Of a stretch of DNA of 50,746 nucleotides, positions 7,933 to 15,992 are shown piece after piece. A program made the position numbers and the translations under genes. Source of the stretch: Xanthobacter autotrophicus (GTDB taxonomy: Bacteria; Pseudomonadota; Alphaproteobacteria; Rhizobiales; Xanthobacteraceae); assembly GCF_030015065.1 (NCBI RefSeq), contig NZ_JAIVFN010000016.1:1-50746 (forward strand), in the 5' to 3' direction. Below the pieces are notes generated by a model, which saw only the letters and a program-made list of their open reading frames with translations, did not search any database and was not told the origin of the DNA. Position 1 is the stretch's first letter. Every line of letters starts with the position of its first letter.

Positions 7933-8937
7933 ATGGCGCTTCCCGATTATTCGATGCGCCAGCTGCTTGAAGCTGGCGTGCACTTCGGACATCAGTCCCA
8001 TCGCTGGAACCCGAAGATGGCTCCGTACATCTTCGGCGTCCGCAACAACATCCACATCATCGACCTGTCGCAGACCGTGCCCGCGCTGCATCGCGCGCTG
8101 CAGGCCGTCTCCGACACCGTGGCCCAGGGCGGCCGCGTGCTGTTCGTCGGTACCAAGCGCCAGGCCCAGGAGCAGGTGGCCGATGCCGCCCGCCGCTCGG
8201 CCCAGTACTATGTGAACTCCCGCTGGCTCGGCGGCATGCTCACCAACTGGAAGACCATCTCCAACTCCATCGCCCGGCTGAAGAAGCTGGAGGAGATGCT
8301 GTCCGGTCCCGAGCAGGGCTCCGGCTACACCAAGAAGGAGCGCCTGACGCTCTCCCGTGAAAAGGACAAGCTGGACAAGGCGCTCGGCGGCATCCGCGAC
8401 ATGGGCGGCCTGCCGGACCTGCTGTTCGTCATCGACACGAACAAGGAAGACATCGCCGTGAAGGAGGCCCAGCGCCTCGGTATCCCGGTGGCGGCCATCC
8501 TCGACACCAATTGTGATCCGGACGGCATCGCCTTCCCGGTGCCGGGCAATGACGACGCCGGCCGCGCCATCCAGCTCTACTGCGACCTGATCGCTCGCGC
8601 CGCCATCGACGGCATCGGCCGCGGCCATTCCGATCTCGGCTACGACACCGGCGCCGAGGAGGCCCCGCTGGTCGAGGACCTGCCGGTGGAAGCCAGCGTG
8701 TGGTCGACCTTCGAGCCCCTGTCGGGTCCGCGCGGCGTCGCCGACGACCTGAAGAAGCTCACCGGCGTGAGCCCCGAGATCGAGCAGAAGCTCAACGATC
8801 TCGGCGTGTTCCACTTCGGCCAGATTGCCGGGCTCGACGCGGTCGACGCCCACCGCATCGGCGAGGAGGTGGGACTGCCCGGCCGCGTGGACGGCTGGGT
8901 GGCCCAGGCCAAGGAGATGTCTGCCGAGGTCGAGTGA
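7933..8937 (+). CDS. rpsB: 30S ribosomal protein S2 with C-terminal extension
   Basis: A 334-residue S2 protein of the small ribosomal subunit. The core (about residues 1-235) has [44 protein letters not shown] and [17 protein letters not shown]. coli S2 ends near residue 241, but here an acidic linker and about 72 further residues (263-334) follow. These contain [20 protein letters not shown] and FGQIAGLD, a helix-hairpin-helix-like pattern. Extensions of this kind are known in S2 of Rhizobiales, and similar pieces occur on other proteins there. The start is the ATG at 7933, 7 bases after CGGAGAA; the frame upstream has no such site. It is followed by tsf, the usual partner. Confidence 0.97.
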   Translation: MALPDYSMRQLLEAGVHFGHQSHRWNPKMAPYIFGVRNNIHIIDLSQTVPALHRALQAVSDTVAQGGRVLFVGTKRQAQEQVADAARRSAQYYVNSRWLGGMLTNWKTISNSIARLKKLEEMLSGPEQGSGYTKKERLTLSREKDKLDKALGGIRDMGGLPDLLFVIDTNKEDIAVKEAQRLGIPVAAILDTNCDPDGIAFPVPGNDDAGRAIQLYCDLIARAAIDGIGRGHSDLGYDTGAEEAPLVEDLPVEASVWSTFEPLSGPRGVADDLKKLTGVSPEIEQKLNDLGVFHFGQIAGLDAVDAHRIGEEVGLPGRVDGWVAQAKEMSAEVE

Positions 8938-8972
8938 CCTTGTCGCAGATCTGATAGCGAATCGAGAGTAAT

Positions 8973-9027
8973 GGGGCGCCTGGGGCGCCCCCACGGCCGG
9001 CTCGGGCGCCTCCCTGGCCGGCCGTGG
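8973..9027 (+). terminator. Twin hairpins between rpsB and tsf (attenuator candidate)
   Basis: GGGGCGCC at 8973-8980 pairs with GGCGCCCC at 8984-8991 across a 3-base loop. CCACGGCCGG at 8991-9000 pairs with CCGGCCGTGG at 9018-9027 across a 17-base loop. No T-run follows. The arrangement could lower read-through into tsf or stabilise the 3' end of rpsB mRNA. Confidence 0.45.
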
Positions 9028-9050
9028 TGCGAGAAGAAGGGATTTTTGAC

Positions 9051-9974
9051 ATGGCTGCGATCACCGCCGGGCTCGTGAAGGAACTGCGCGACAAGACCGG
9101 CGCAGGCATGATGGACTGCAAGTCCGCGCTCACCGAGACGAACGGCGACGTCGAGGCCGCCATCGACTGGCTGCGCAAGAAGGGCCTTGCCAAGGCCGCC
9201 AAGAAGGCCGGCCGCGTCGCCGCCGAGGGCCTGGTGGCGGTGGAATCCTCCGGACACTACGCCGCCGCTGTGGAGGTGAACGCGGAGACCGACTTCGTCG
9301 CCCGCAACCCCGATTTCCAGGCGTTCGTGCGCGAGGTGGCGAAGGTCGCCCTCAACACCGACGGCACCATGGAAGCGGTGGCCGCCGCCAAGTTCCCCGG
9401 CGAGGAGGTGACCGTCGCCGAGCGCCTGACCACGCTCATCGCCACCATCGGCGAGAACATGACGCTGCGCCGCGCCGCCAAGCTCACCGTGCCGGCCGGC
9501 GTCATCGCCAGCTACGTGCATGGCGCGGTGGTGGAGGGCCAGGGCCGCATCGGCGTGCTGGTGGCGCTGGAGTCCACCGGCGACGTGGAGAAGCTCTCCA
9601 CCCTCGGCCGCCAGATCGCCATGCACATCGCGGCGCTGAACCCGCTGGCGCTCGACGCCTCCGGCATCTCCGAGGAGACCATCGCCCGTGAAAAGGCGAT
9701 CCTGCTCGAGAAGCACCAGGGCAAGCCCGCCAACGTGCAGGACAAGATCGCCGAGAGCGGCATGAAGAGCTTCTTCAAGGAGAACACCCTCCTGGATCAG
9801 GCCTTCGTGCATGACGGCTCCAAGTCCGTTTCGCAGGTGCTGAAGGAGGCCGAGGGCCAGGTCGGCGCCCCGGTCAAGCTCACGGGCTTCGTCCGCTTCG
9901 CCCTGGGCGAGGGCATTGAGAAGGAAGAGACGGATTTCGCGGCCGAGGTGGCCGCCGCCGCCGGCCAGTCCTGA
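9051..9974 (+). CDS. tsf: Translation elongation factor Ts
   Basis: A 307-residue guanine nucleotide exchange factor that recharges EF-Tu. The N-terminal UBA-like domain reads [19 protein letters not shown], including the family motif TGAGMMDCK. It is followed by the core domain with [13 protein letters not shown] and a C-terminal [20 protein letters not shown]. The length fits alphaproteobacterial EF-Ts. The start is the ATG at 9051 ([12 protein letters not shown]), after GAAGAAGGGA. It is 113 bases downstream of rpsB, and the spacer holds two hairpins. The product acts in the cytoplasm. Confidence 0.97.
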   Translation: MAAITAGLVKELRDKTGAGMMDCKSALTETNGDVEAAIDWLRKKGLAKAAKKAGRVAAEGLVAVESSGHYAAAVEVNAETDFVARNPDFQAFVREVAKVALNTDGTMEAVAAAKFPGEEVTVAERLTTLIATIGENMTLRRAAKLTVPAGVIASYVHGAVVEGQGRIGVLVALESTGDVEKLSTLGRQIAMHIAALNPLALDASGISEETIAREKAILLEKHQGKPANVQDKIAESGMKSFFKENTLLDQAFVHDGSKSVSQVLKEAEGQVGAPVKLTGFVRFALGEGIEKEETDFAAEVAAAAGQS

Positions 9975-10011
9975 TCGGGCCGATTCTGACCAACGGGCAA
10001 GGGGGGCTCTC

Positions 10012-10785
10012 ATGACCGCTTCCACGGCGGACGATTCGGACTTCCCGGAGCCTCCGGTGCCGTTCGCGGCGCGGGGCCTCCCTTATCCCCGCATCCTGGT
10101 GAAGGTCTCCGGCGAAGCCCTGATGGGCTCGGAGCCCTTCGGCCTCCATCCGCCCACCGTGGCCCGCATCGCCCGCGACCTGGTCGCGGCCCGTGCGCTG
10201 GGCTGCGAGGTGGCGGTGGTGGTGGGCGGCGGCAACATCCTGCGCGGCGCCCGCGTGGCGGGCGAGGACCTCGACCGCGCCACCGCCGACCACATGGGGA
10301 TGCTCGCCACCGTCATGAACGGGCTCGCTCTCGAGGCGGCGATCGAGGCGGCCGGCGCACCGGCCCGCACCCTGTCGGCCATCCCCATGCCCACCGTCTG
10401 CGAGCCCTATGCCCGCCAGCCGGCCACCCGGCACCTGCGGCGCGGGCGCATCGTCGTGCTCACCGGCGGCACCGGCAACCCGTATTTCACCACGGATACC
10501 GGCGCGGTCCTGCGCGCGGCAGAGCTCGACTGCGACGCGGTGCTCAAGGCCACCAACGTGGACGGCGTCTACACCGCCGACCCGAAGAAGGACCCGACGG
10601 CCACCCGTTACGACCGCATCTCCCACGACGAGGCGCTTGCCCGCGACCTCAAGGTGATGGATGCCGCCGCCTTCGCCCTTGCCCGCGAGGCGGCGTTGCC
10701 GATAATCGTGTTCGATATCCGCGAGCCGGGCGCCATTGCCACGGCCGCGGAGGGTGAAGGCCGCGTGACGGTCGTCGCCCCCTGA
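10012..10785 (+). CDS. pyrH: UMP kinase
   Basis: A 257-residue uridylate kinase making UDP from UMP and ATP for pyrimidine nucleotide synthesis. It has the amino-acid-kinase fold signatures [57 protein letters not shown] and [12 protein letters not shown]. The ATG at 10012 lies just after a GGGGGG run. It leaves an N-terminal extension of about 25 residues ([18 protein letters not shown]...) before the conserved kinase start, somewhat longer than in E. coli. It lies 37 bases after tsf in the usual order and is followed by a hairpin that may end this transcript. Confidence 0.96.
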   Translation: MTASTADDSDFPEPPVPFAARGLPYPRILVKVSGEALMGSEPFGLHPPTVARIARDLVAARALGCEVAVVVGGGNILRGARVAGEDLDRATADHMGMLATVMNGLALEAAIEAAGAPARTLSAIPMPTVCEPYARQPATRHLRRGRIVVLTGGTGNPYFTTDTGAVLRAAELDCDAVLKATNVDGVYTADPKKDPTATRYDRISHDEALARDLKVMDAAAFALAREAALPIIVFDIREPGAIATAAEGEGRVTVVAP

Positions 10786-10790
10786 GCGCA

Positions 10791-10817
10791 CAGCGCGCGG
10801 GATGTGCCCGCGCGCTG
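10791..10817 (+). terminator. Hairpin after pyrH
   Basis: CAGCGCGCGGG (10791-10801) pairs perfectly with CCCGCGCGCTG (10807-10817) over a 5-base loop, 6 bases after the pyrH stop. Only TTCGGTTC follows, so termination without Rho would be weak. Confidence 0.55.
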
Positions 10818-10843
10818 TTCGGTTCAAGGGGTGGTCGGCCGTT

Positions 10844-10888
10844 GGCTGGGATCTTGGGCTGGGTTTTAGGCTGGGATCGTGGGCCGGG
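10844..10888. repeat. Imperfect tandem repeat, 2 x 20 bases
   Basis: GGCTGGGATCTTGGGCTGGG at 10844-10863 and GGCTGGGATCGTGGGCCGGG at 10869-10888 differ at two positions and are spaced by 25 bases. They may be a replication-slippage product or a binding array. Confidence 0.6.
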
Positions 10889-11024
10889 ACGTGCCGGGAG
10901 GGCCGGTCGGTATTGCGCGGCGGCCTTCGCCTCGCCTCCGACTGGCGCTTCGCGTCGCACCCGCGCACCGCCATCAAGAAGCCGTACCATCCTGTCATCC
11001 GCGCCGGCGCCAGTCTTTTACCCG

Positions 11025-11050
11025 GAGCCCCGCATCCTGACGCGGGGCTC
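11025..11050. repeat. Inverted repeat upstream of frr, first hairpin
   Basis: GAGCCCCGC (11025-11033) pairs with GCGGGGCTC (11042-11050) over an 8-base loop. It ends one base before the next, larger hairpin. Confidence 0.55.
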
Positions 11051-11051
11051 G

Positions 11052-11091
11052 TCCCTTCGCATGGAAACAGAAACCTTTCCATGCGAAGGGA
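11052..11091. promoter_or_regulatory. Perfect 16-bp inverted repeat upstream of frr
   Basis: TCCCTTCGCATGGAAA (11052-11067) is followed by an 8-base loop and its exact complement (11076-11091). It sits 33 bases before the frr start codon. Uninterrupted stems of this length are rare here. It could be a protein-binding palindrome, an mRNA hairpin next to the frr ribosome site, or a remnant of a mobile palindromic element. Confidence 0.55.
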
Positions 11092-11124
11092 GCGGGCCCT
11101 GATAACAGACGACAGAGGTTAGCC

Positions 11125-11688
11125 ATGACCACCGGGACCTTCGACATGTCCGATCTCAAGCGCCGCATGCAGGGCGCGGTCGGCGTGCTCAGGGATGAAC
11201 TGGGCGGGCTGCGCACCGGGCGCGCCTCCGCCAGCCTGCTCGATCCCATCACCATCGAGGCCTACGGCGCGCGCATGCCGCTGAACCAGGTCGCCACCGT
11301 CTCGGTGCCGGAAGCGCGCCTGCTGTCGGTGCAGGTGTGGGACCGCGGCATGGTGAGCGCGGTGGAGAAGGCCATCCGCGACAGCAATCTCGGCCTCAAC
11401 CCCGCCACCGAGGGCCAGGTGCTGCGCCTGCGCATCCCCGAGCTCAACCAGGAGCGCCGCCAGGAGCTGGTTAAGGTCGCCCACAAATATGCGGAAGCGG
11501 CCAAGGTCGCGGTGCGGCATGTGCGTCGCGACGGCATGGACCACCTCAAGAAGGTGGAAAAGGACGGCGAGATGAGTTCCGATGATCTCGACCGCCTGTC
11601 CAAGGACGTGCAGAAGGCCACCGACGAGGCCATCGCCGAGATCGACCAGACGCTCGCCCAGAAGGAAAAGGAAATCCTTTCGGTCTGA
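11125..11688 (+). CDS. frr: Ribosome recycling factor
   Basis: A 187-residue factor that with EF-G splits post-termination ribosomes. Family motifs are [53 protein letters not shown] and [20 protein letters not shown], then the three-helix bundle end ([19 protein letters not shown]). The length is the family norm. The ATG at 11125 follows GACAGAGG. A start at 11146 (MSDLKRRM) would match shorter homologues but has no better ribosome site. It stands apart from pyrH behind a structured spacer and is followed closely by uppS. Confidence 0.97.
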   Translation: MTTGTFDMSDLKRRMQGAVGVLRDELGGLRTGRASASLLDPITIEAYGARMPLNQVATVSVPEARLLSVQVWDRGMVSAVEKAIRDSNLGLNPATEGQVLRLRIPELNQERRQELVKVAHKYAEAAKVAVRHVRRDGMDHLKKVEKDGEMSSDDLDRLSKDVQKATDEAIAEIDQTLAQKEKEILSV

Positions 11689-11716
11689 GGAGCCGCGCGT
11701 GAGCCCGGAGCAAGCC

Positions 11717-12484
11717 ATGTCCCTACGCGCCGCCGCGGGCGAGGCCGCCGTTGCCGAACGGTCGCCGGCCGTCGTCCCGGTGCATGTGGGCGTGATCATG
11801 GACGGCAACGGGCGCTGGGCCACCTCGCGCAAGCTGCCGCGGGTGGAAGGGCACCGGCGTGGCGTCGAGGCGCTGCGCCGCTGCGTGCGCGCCGCCCGCG
11901 AGGTGGGCATCCGCTTCCTCACCATCTACAGCTTCTCGTCGGAGAACTGGTCGCGCCCGCTGACCGAGGTCACCGAGCTGATGCGGCTGCTGAAGCTGTT
12001 CCTGCGGCACGACCTCGCCGACCTGCATTCCGACAATGTGCGGGTCAAGGTGATCGGCGAGCGGGCCAATCTCGCTCCCGACATCCGCCAGCTGCTGGTG
12101 GATGCCGAGGCGCTGACCCGCAACAATACCGGCCTTACTCTGGTGGTCGCGTTCAATTACGGCTCGCGGCAGGAGATTGCGGCGGCGGTGTCCCGCATCG
12201 CCGCCGATGTCGCCGCCGGCCGGGTCAGGCCCGAGGACGTGGACGTGGAGATGATCTCCCAGCGGCTCGAGACCGCAGGCATCCCCGACCCCGATTTGAT
12301 CGTGCGCACCTCCGGCGAGCAGCGGCTTTCCAATTTCCTGCTGTGGCAGGCGGCCTATTCCGAATTCGTCTTCCTCCCCATCTACTGGCCCGATTTCGAC
12401 AAGGCGGCCCTGCTTTCGGCCATCGACGAATATGCCCGGCGGGATCGGCGGTTCGGCGGCGCAACCAAGTGCCCCGGACCCTGA
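11717..12484 (+). CDS. uppS: Undecaprenyl diphosphate synthase (isoprenyl transferase)
   Basis: A 255-residue cis-prenyltransferase making the C55 lipid carrier for peptidoglycan and polysaccharide synthesis. Signatures are [13 protein letters not shown] (the diphosphate-binding Asp and Asn-Gly-Arg-Trp), [29 protein letters not shown] and the C-terminal [20 protein letters not shown] with YSEFVF. The start is taken as ATG 11717, six bases after GGAG. A GTG at 11699 with GAGGAG in front would add six residues and is a serious alternative. Its TGA overlaps the ATG of cdsA by one base, which indicates coupled translation. Confidence 0.96.
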   Translation: MSLRAAAGEAAVAERSPAVVPVHVGVIMDGNGRWATSRKLPRVEGHRRGVEALRRCVRAAREVGIRFLTIYSFSSENWSRPLTEVTELMRLLKLFLRHDLADLHSDNVRVKVIGERANLAPDIRQLLVDAEALTRNNTGLTLVVAFNYGSRQEIAAAVSRIAADVAAGRVRPEDVDVEMISQRLETAGIPDPDLIVRTSGEQRLSNFLLWQAAYSEFVFLPIYWPDFDKAALLSAIDEYARRDRRFGGATKCPGP

Positions 12485-13305
12485 TGGCCGTGAATTTCGG
12501 TGCGGATCTCAAGCATCGGACGCTCTCGGCGCTCGTCCTCGTGCCGGTCGTGCTGCTGGCCGCCTGGCTCGGCGGCATCCCCTTCGCCATTCTGTGGGTG
12601 TTGGCCGGCGGCGCGATTCTCTATGAGTGGGCGACGCTCGCGCGGCTCGACAACCAGCCGCTCTTTCTTGGCATCGGCGCGATCACGCTGATCGGCGGAG
12701 GGGGCCTCGCGCTTTCCGATGCGCCGGTCTACGCCTTCAGCGCGGCGGCGCTCGGCGCGGCGGCGGCGGCGCTGGCGGTTCCGCGCCAGAGCGGCTGGGC
12801 CATGAGCGGGCTTCTGGTGGCGGCCAGCGCGTGCCTGCCGGTGGTGGTGCTGCGCGGCACGACGCCCCTCGGCCTCATCGCCGTGCTGTTCCTGTGCGCC
12901 GTGGTGTGGGCCACCGACATCTTCGCCTATTTCACCGGCCGTGCGCTGGGCGGGCCCAAGCTGTGGCCGCGTGTGTCCCCCAACAAGACGTGGTCGGGCG
13001 CCATCGGCGGCACGCTCGCGGGCATGGCGGCGGGGCTGCTGGTCGCGGCGATCCCGGGCGGGGCCTCGTCGCTGCTGCCGGTGGCCGGGCTCGCTTTGGT
13101 GCTCAGCATCGTCAGCCAGGCGGGGGACCTTGCCGAATCTGCCATCAAGCGGCTGTTCGGGGTCAAGGATGCCAGCCGGCTTATTCCCGGCCATGGCGGG
13201 CTGCTGGACCGGCTCGACGGATTTGCGGCGGCTTCGCTCGCCGCCGTGGTGGTGGCGCTGGCGCGCAGCGCCTCTGATCCGGCGGCCGGGCTGCTCTTGT
13301 GGTAG
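12484..13305 (+). CDS. cdsA: Phosphatidate cytidylyltransferase
   Basis: A 273-residue polytopic inner-membrane enzyme making CDP-diacylglycerol from phosphatidate and CTP, the precursor of bacterial phospholipids. It is strongly hydrophobic, with about seven to eight membrane segments. The CTP-transferase signature is at the C-terminus: SQAGDLAESAIKRLFGVKDA followed by IPGHGGLLDRLDG. WATDIFAYFTGRALGGPKLW and SPNKTWSGAIGG are further conserved pieces. The start ATG at 12484 shares its A with the uppS stop. It is followed by dxr after 10 bases, so uppS-cdsA-dxr form one transcription unit. Confidence 0.96.
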   Translation: MAVNFGADLKHRTLSALVLVPVVLLAAWLGGIPFAILWVLAGGAILYEWATLARLDNQPLFLGIGAITLIGGGGLALSDAPVYAFSAAALGAAAAALAVPRQSGWAMSGLLVAASACLPVVVLRGTTPLGLIAVLFLCAVVWATDIFAYFTGRALGGPKLWPRVSPNKTWSGAIGGTLAGMAAGLLVAAIPGGASSLLPVAGLALVLSIVSQAGDLAESAIKRLFGVKDASRLIPGHGGLLDRLDGFAAASLAAVVVALARSASDPAAGLLLW

Positions 13306-13315
13306 GACCTTTTTC

Positions 13316-14485
13316 ATGAAGCGCCTTTCCATCCTCGGGGCCACCGGCTCCATCGGCCATAGCGTCCGGACCCTCCTGGCGGATGCGCCGGGCCTCTACG
13401 AGGTGGAAGCGGTGGCCGGCGGCCGGGATGTTGCGGCGCTGGCCGAGACCGCCCGCGCGCTCGACGCGCGGTTCGCCGCCATCGCCGATCCGGCAGCGGG
13501 CAGGGCGCTCCAGGAGTCCCTGGCCGGTACCGGCATCGCCAGCGGCGCCGGACCCGCGGCGCTGATCGAGGCGGCCCGGCGCGAGGCGGACGTGGTGGTG
13601 AGCGCCATCGTCGGGGTGGCGGGGCTGGCGCCCACGGTGGCGGCCTTCGCCCCCGGCCGGCGCATTGCGCTGGCCAACAAGGAGTGCCTGGTGGCCGCCG
13701 GCGCCTTCTTCATGGCCGAGGCCGCGCGGCAGGGCACCGAGATCCTGCCCGTGGACAGCGAGCACAACGCCATCTTCCAGGCGCTGGAGGCCGGCCCCCG
13801 CACGGCGGTGGAAAAGATCACGCTCACCGCGTCCGGGGGGCCCTTCCGCCTCAGGAGCCGCGAGGAGATCGCGCGGGCGGTGCCGAAGGACGCCCTGAAG
13901 CATCCCAACTGGTCCATGGGCGCGAAGATCACCATCGATTCGGCCACCCTGATGAACAAGGGCCTCGAACTGATCGAGGCGCTGCACTTGTTCGGCCTGC
14001 CTCCCGAGCGGCTCGACGCTGTGGTGCATCCCGAGTCGGTGATCCACGGGCTGGTCTCCTTCGTGGACGGATCGGTCACCGCCGGGCTCGCGCTGCCGGA
14101 CATGTGCGTGCCCATCGCCCATTGCCTGGCGTTCCCGGAGCGAATCTCCACCTCCTGCCGCCGGCTGGACCTCGTCGCCCTCGGCCGCCTCACCTTCGAG
14201 GCGCCGGACGAGGACCGCTTCCCGGCATTGGCGCTGGCCCGCGCCGCCATGGCCGCCGACGGGGTCGCAGCCACGATTCTCAATGCGGCCAACGAGGTGG
14301 CGGTTGCTGCCTACCTTGAGGGCCGGATCGGCTTCTATGGCATCACCGATACGGTCGCCGCGACCCTGGACCGCATCAATGGCGGCCCCGCCCCGGCCAG
14401 CGTCGCCGATGCGCTGGAGGCAGATGCACAGGCACGTCGTGCCGCCGCCGCGCTCTTGCCTAAGTTTTCCGCAAAGGCATCTTAG
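13316..14485 (+). CDS. dxr: 1-deoxy-D-xylulose-5-phosphate reductoisomerase
   Basis: A 389-residue NADPH enzyme of the MEP isoprenoid pathway converting DXP to MEP, which feeds the substrate chain used by UppS. It has the N-terminal nucleotide fold LSILGATGSIGHSV, the metal and substrate site LPVDSEHNAIFQ, TASGGPFR, HPNWSMGAKITIDSATLMNK and GLELIEALHLF. The length is typical. The start is the ATG at 13316, because MKRLSILGATGSIG is the canonical N-terminus, although only a T-run precedes it. The frame open upstream is only cdsA read out of frame. Confidence 0.97.
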   Translation: MKRLSILGATGSIGHSVRTLLADAPGLYEVEAVAGGRDVAALAETARALDARFAAIADPAAGRALQESLAGTGIASGAGPAALIEAARREADVVVSAIVGVAGLAPTVAAFAPGRRIALANKECLVAAGAFFMAEAARQGTEILPVDSEHNAIFQALEAGPRTAVEKITLTASGGPFRLRSREEIARAVPKDALKHPNWSMGAKITIDSATLMNKGLELIEALHLFGLPPERLDAVVHPESVIHGLVSFVDGSVTAGLALPDMCVPIAHCLAFPERISTSCRRLDLVALGRLTFEAPDEDRFPALALARAAMAADGVAATILNAANEVAVAAYLEGRIGFYGITDTVAATLDRINGGPAPASVADALEADAQARRAAAALLPKFSAKAS

Positions 14486-14639
14486 GAATGTTTTGTCGCC
14501 ATGCGAGGCGACGTGATTTTGCATCGTCCGTCCGGGCGGTCATGGTCGAGATGCCGGGCGGGCCGGCAGCATCTGGCCGGCGTAGGGCGCGGGACTTCCC
14601 CCGCGCCGGGCGCCGTCCGCGGGAAAAGAGGTTCGGGTG

Positions 14640-15797
14640 ATGGATGTGCTTTCCGGTCTCGGCGCGAACCTGGGCAGTCTTTCGTCCTCCCTTCTCGGAT
14701 ATGTCGTTCCTTTCCTGTTCGTTTTGACCCTCGTGGTGTTCTTCCACGAACTCGGCCACTTCTGGGTGGCGCGGCGCGCCGGGGTGCGGGTGCTGACCTT
14801 CTCCCTCGGCTTCGGGCCGGAGATTGCCGGCTTCAACGACCGCCACGGCACGCGCTGGCGGCTCGCGGCCATCCCGCTGGGCGGCTATGTGCGCTTCTTC
14901 GGCGACGATGACGCCGCCTCGACCCCCGACCAGGCGAAGCTCGCGCAGATGAGTCCGGCGGAGCGCCGCCAAAGCTTCTTTTTCCAGCCCGTGGGCTGGC
15001 GCGCCGCCATCGTGGCCGCGGGGCCGATCGCGAACTTCCTTCTCGCCATCGTCATTTTCGCCTTCGTCTTCATGGTGTTCGGCAAGCAGGTGACGGCGCC
15101 GCGCGTGGACCAGATCAATCCCGGCAGCGCCGCCGAGACCGCCGGCTTCAAGCCCGGCGACCTGGTGCTGGAGATCGACGGCGCCAAGGTGGAGAGCTTC
15201 TCCGACATGCAGCGCATCGTCGGCAGCCACGCCGGGGAGCCGCTTACCTTCACCGTCGCGCGCGGCGAACGGCAGCTCGACCTTACCGCCGTGCCGGAGC
15301 TGAAGGAGATCAAGGACCCCTTCGGCAACGTGCACCGCACCGGCCTGCTCGGCATTTCGCGTTCCCTTGCGGCAGGCGACGTGACCACCCATCGCTATGG
15401 TCCGGTAGAGGCGCTGGGTCTCGGCGTGCAGGAAACCTGGTTCGTGGTGACCCGCACCTTCGGCTATCTGGGCGGGCTGATTGCGGGCCGCGAGTCGGCC
15501 GACCAGCTGGGCGGACCCATCCGCATCGCCCAGGTTTCGGGGCAGGTGGCCACCTTCGGTATCGGCGCACTCCTGTCTCTGGCAGCAGTGCTGTCCGTTT
15601 CTATCGGACTGCTTAACCTCTTTCCCATCCCGCTGTTGGATGGCGGCCACCTTCTGTTCTACGCTTTCGAGGCGGTGCGTGGGCGCCCCCTGAGCGCGCG
15701 CACGCAGGACATCGGCTTCCGCATCGGCCTTGCGCTGGTGCTGATGCTGATGATCTTCGCCACCTGGAACGACGTGCTGCATATTGCTGCAATGTAA
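14640..15797 (+). CDS. rseP: Site-2 zinc metalloprotease RseP
   Basis: A 385-residue inner-membrane protease that cuts substrates within the membrane, classically anti-sigma factors in the envelope stress response. The zinc motif HELGH lies in the first membrane segment (VVFFHELGHFWVARRAG). A PDZ domain follows (PGSAAETAGFKPGDLVLEID). The C-terminal LFPIPLLDGGHLLFY supplies the third zinc ligand, Asp. One PDZ domain is visible, where E. coli RseP has two; this is common in alphaproteobacteria. The ATG at 14640 is 8 bases after AAGAGG; a GTG at 14637 is possible. It precedes bamA, as usual in this group. Confidence 0.95.
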   Translation: MDVLSGLGANLGSLSSSLLGYVVPFLFVLTLVVFFHELGHFWVARRAGVRVLTFSLGFGPEIAGFNDRHGTRWRLAAIPLGGYVRFFGDDDAASTPDQAKLAQMSPAERRQSFFFQPVGWRAAIVAAGPIANFLLAIVIFAFVFMVFGKQVTAPRVDQINPGSAAETAGFKPGDLVLEIDGAKVESFSDMQRIVGSHAGEPLTFTVARGERQLDLTAVPELKEIKDPFGNVHRTGLLGISRSLAAGDVTTHRYGPVEALGLGVQETWFVVTRTFGYLGGLIAGRESADQLGGPIRIAQVSGQVATFGIGALLSLAAVLSVSIGLLNLFPIPLLDGGHLLFYAFEAVRGRPLSARTQDIGFRIGLALVLMLMIFATWNDVLHIAAM

Positions 15798-15992
15798 AGG
15801 TTTTTGATTTGCCGCACCGGGGTCGTGGCGTGAGCGCAACGGTCTTCCGGAAAAGGCAGGCTTGAGGGGCGGTTCGGTTTGCACTGCAGGTAAAAGCCTG
15901 TACAAGCGGCATCGCAGGGTGAGAATCCATCATTGCCCTTCAAGGGCCTTGGGCGGCTTCGAGAACAACGAAATTTCAAGGTTGCGCACCAT

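Larger units (their letters stand above)
10786..11124. other. Long structured pyrH-frr spacer
   Basis: This 339-base gap is unusually long for a pair that is normally tightly spaced. It holds a GC-rich hairpin (10791-10817), a 20-base direct repeat with a 25-base period (10844-10888) and two adjacent hairpins (11025-11050 and 11052-11091). No convincing coding frame or RNA family was recognised. It probably contains a separate frr promoter. Confidence 0.6.

Noticed and set aside
15798-15992. Sigma-E-type promoter before bamA
   Set aside because: GGAAAAGG occurs at 15849-15856, but no matching -10 element at the right spacing was seen.
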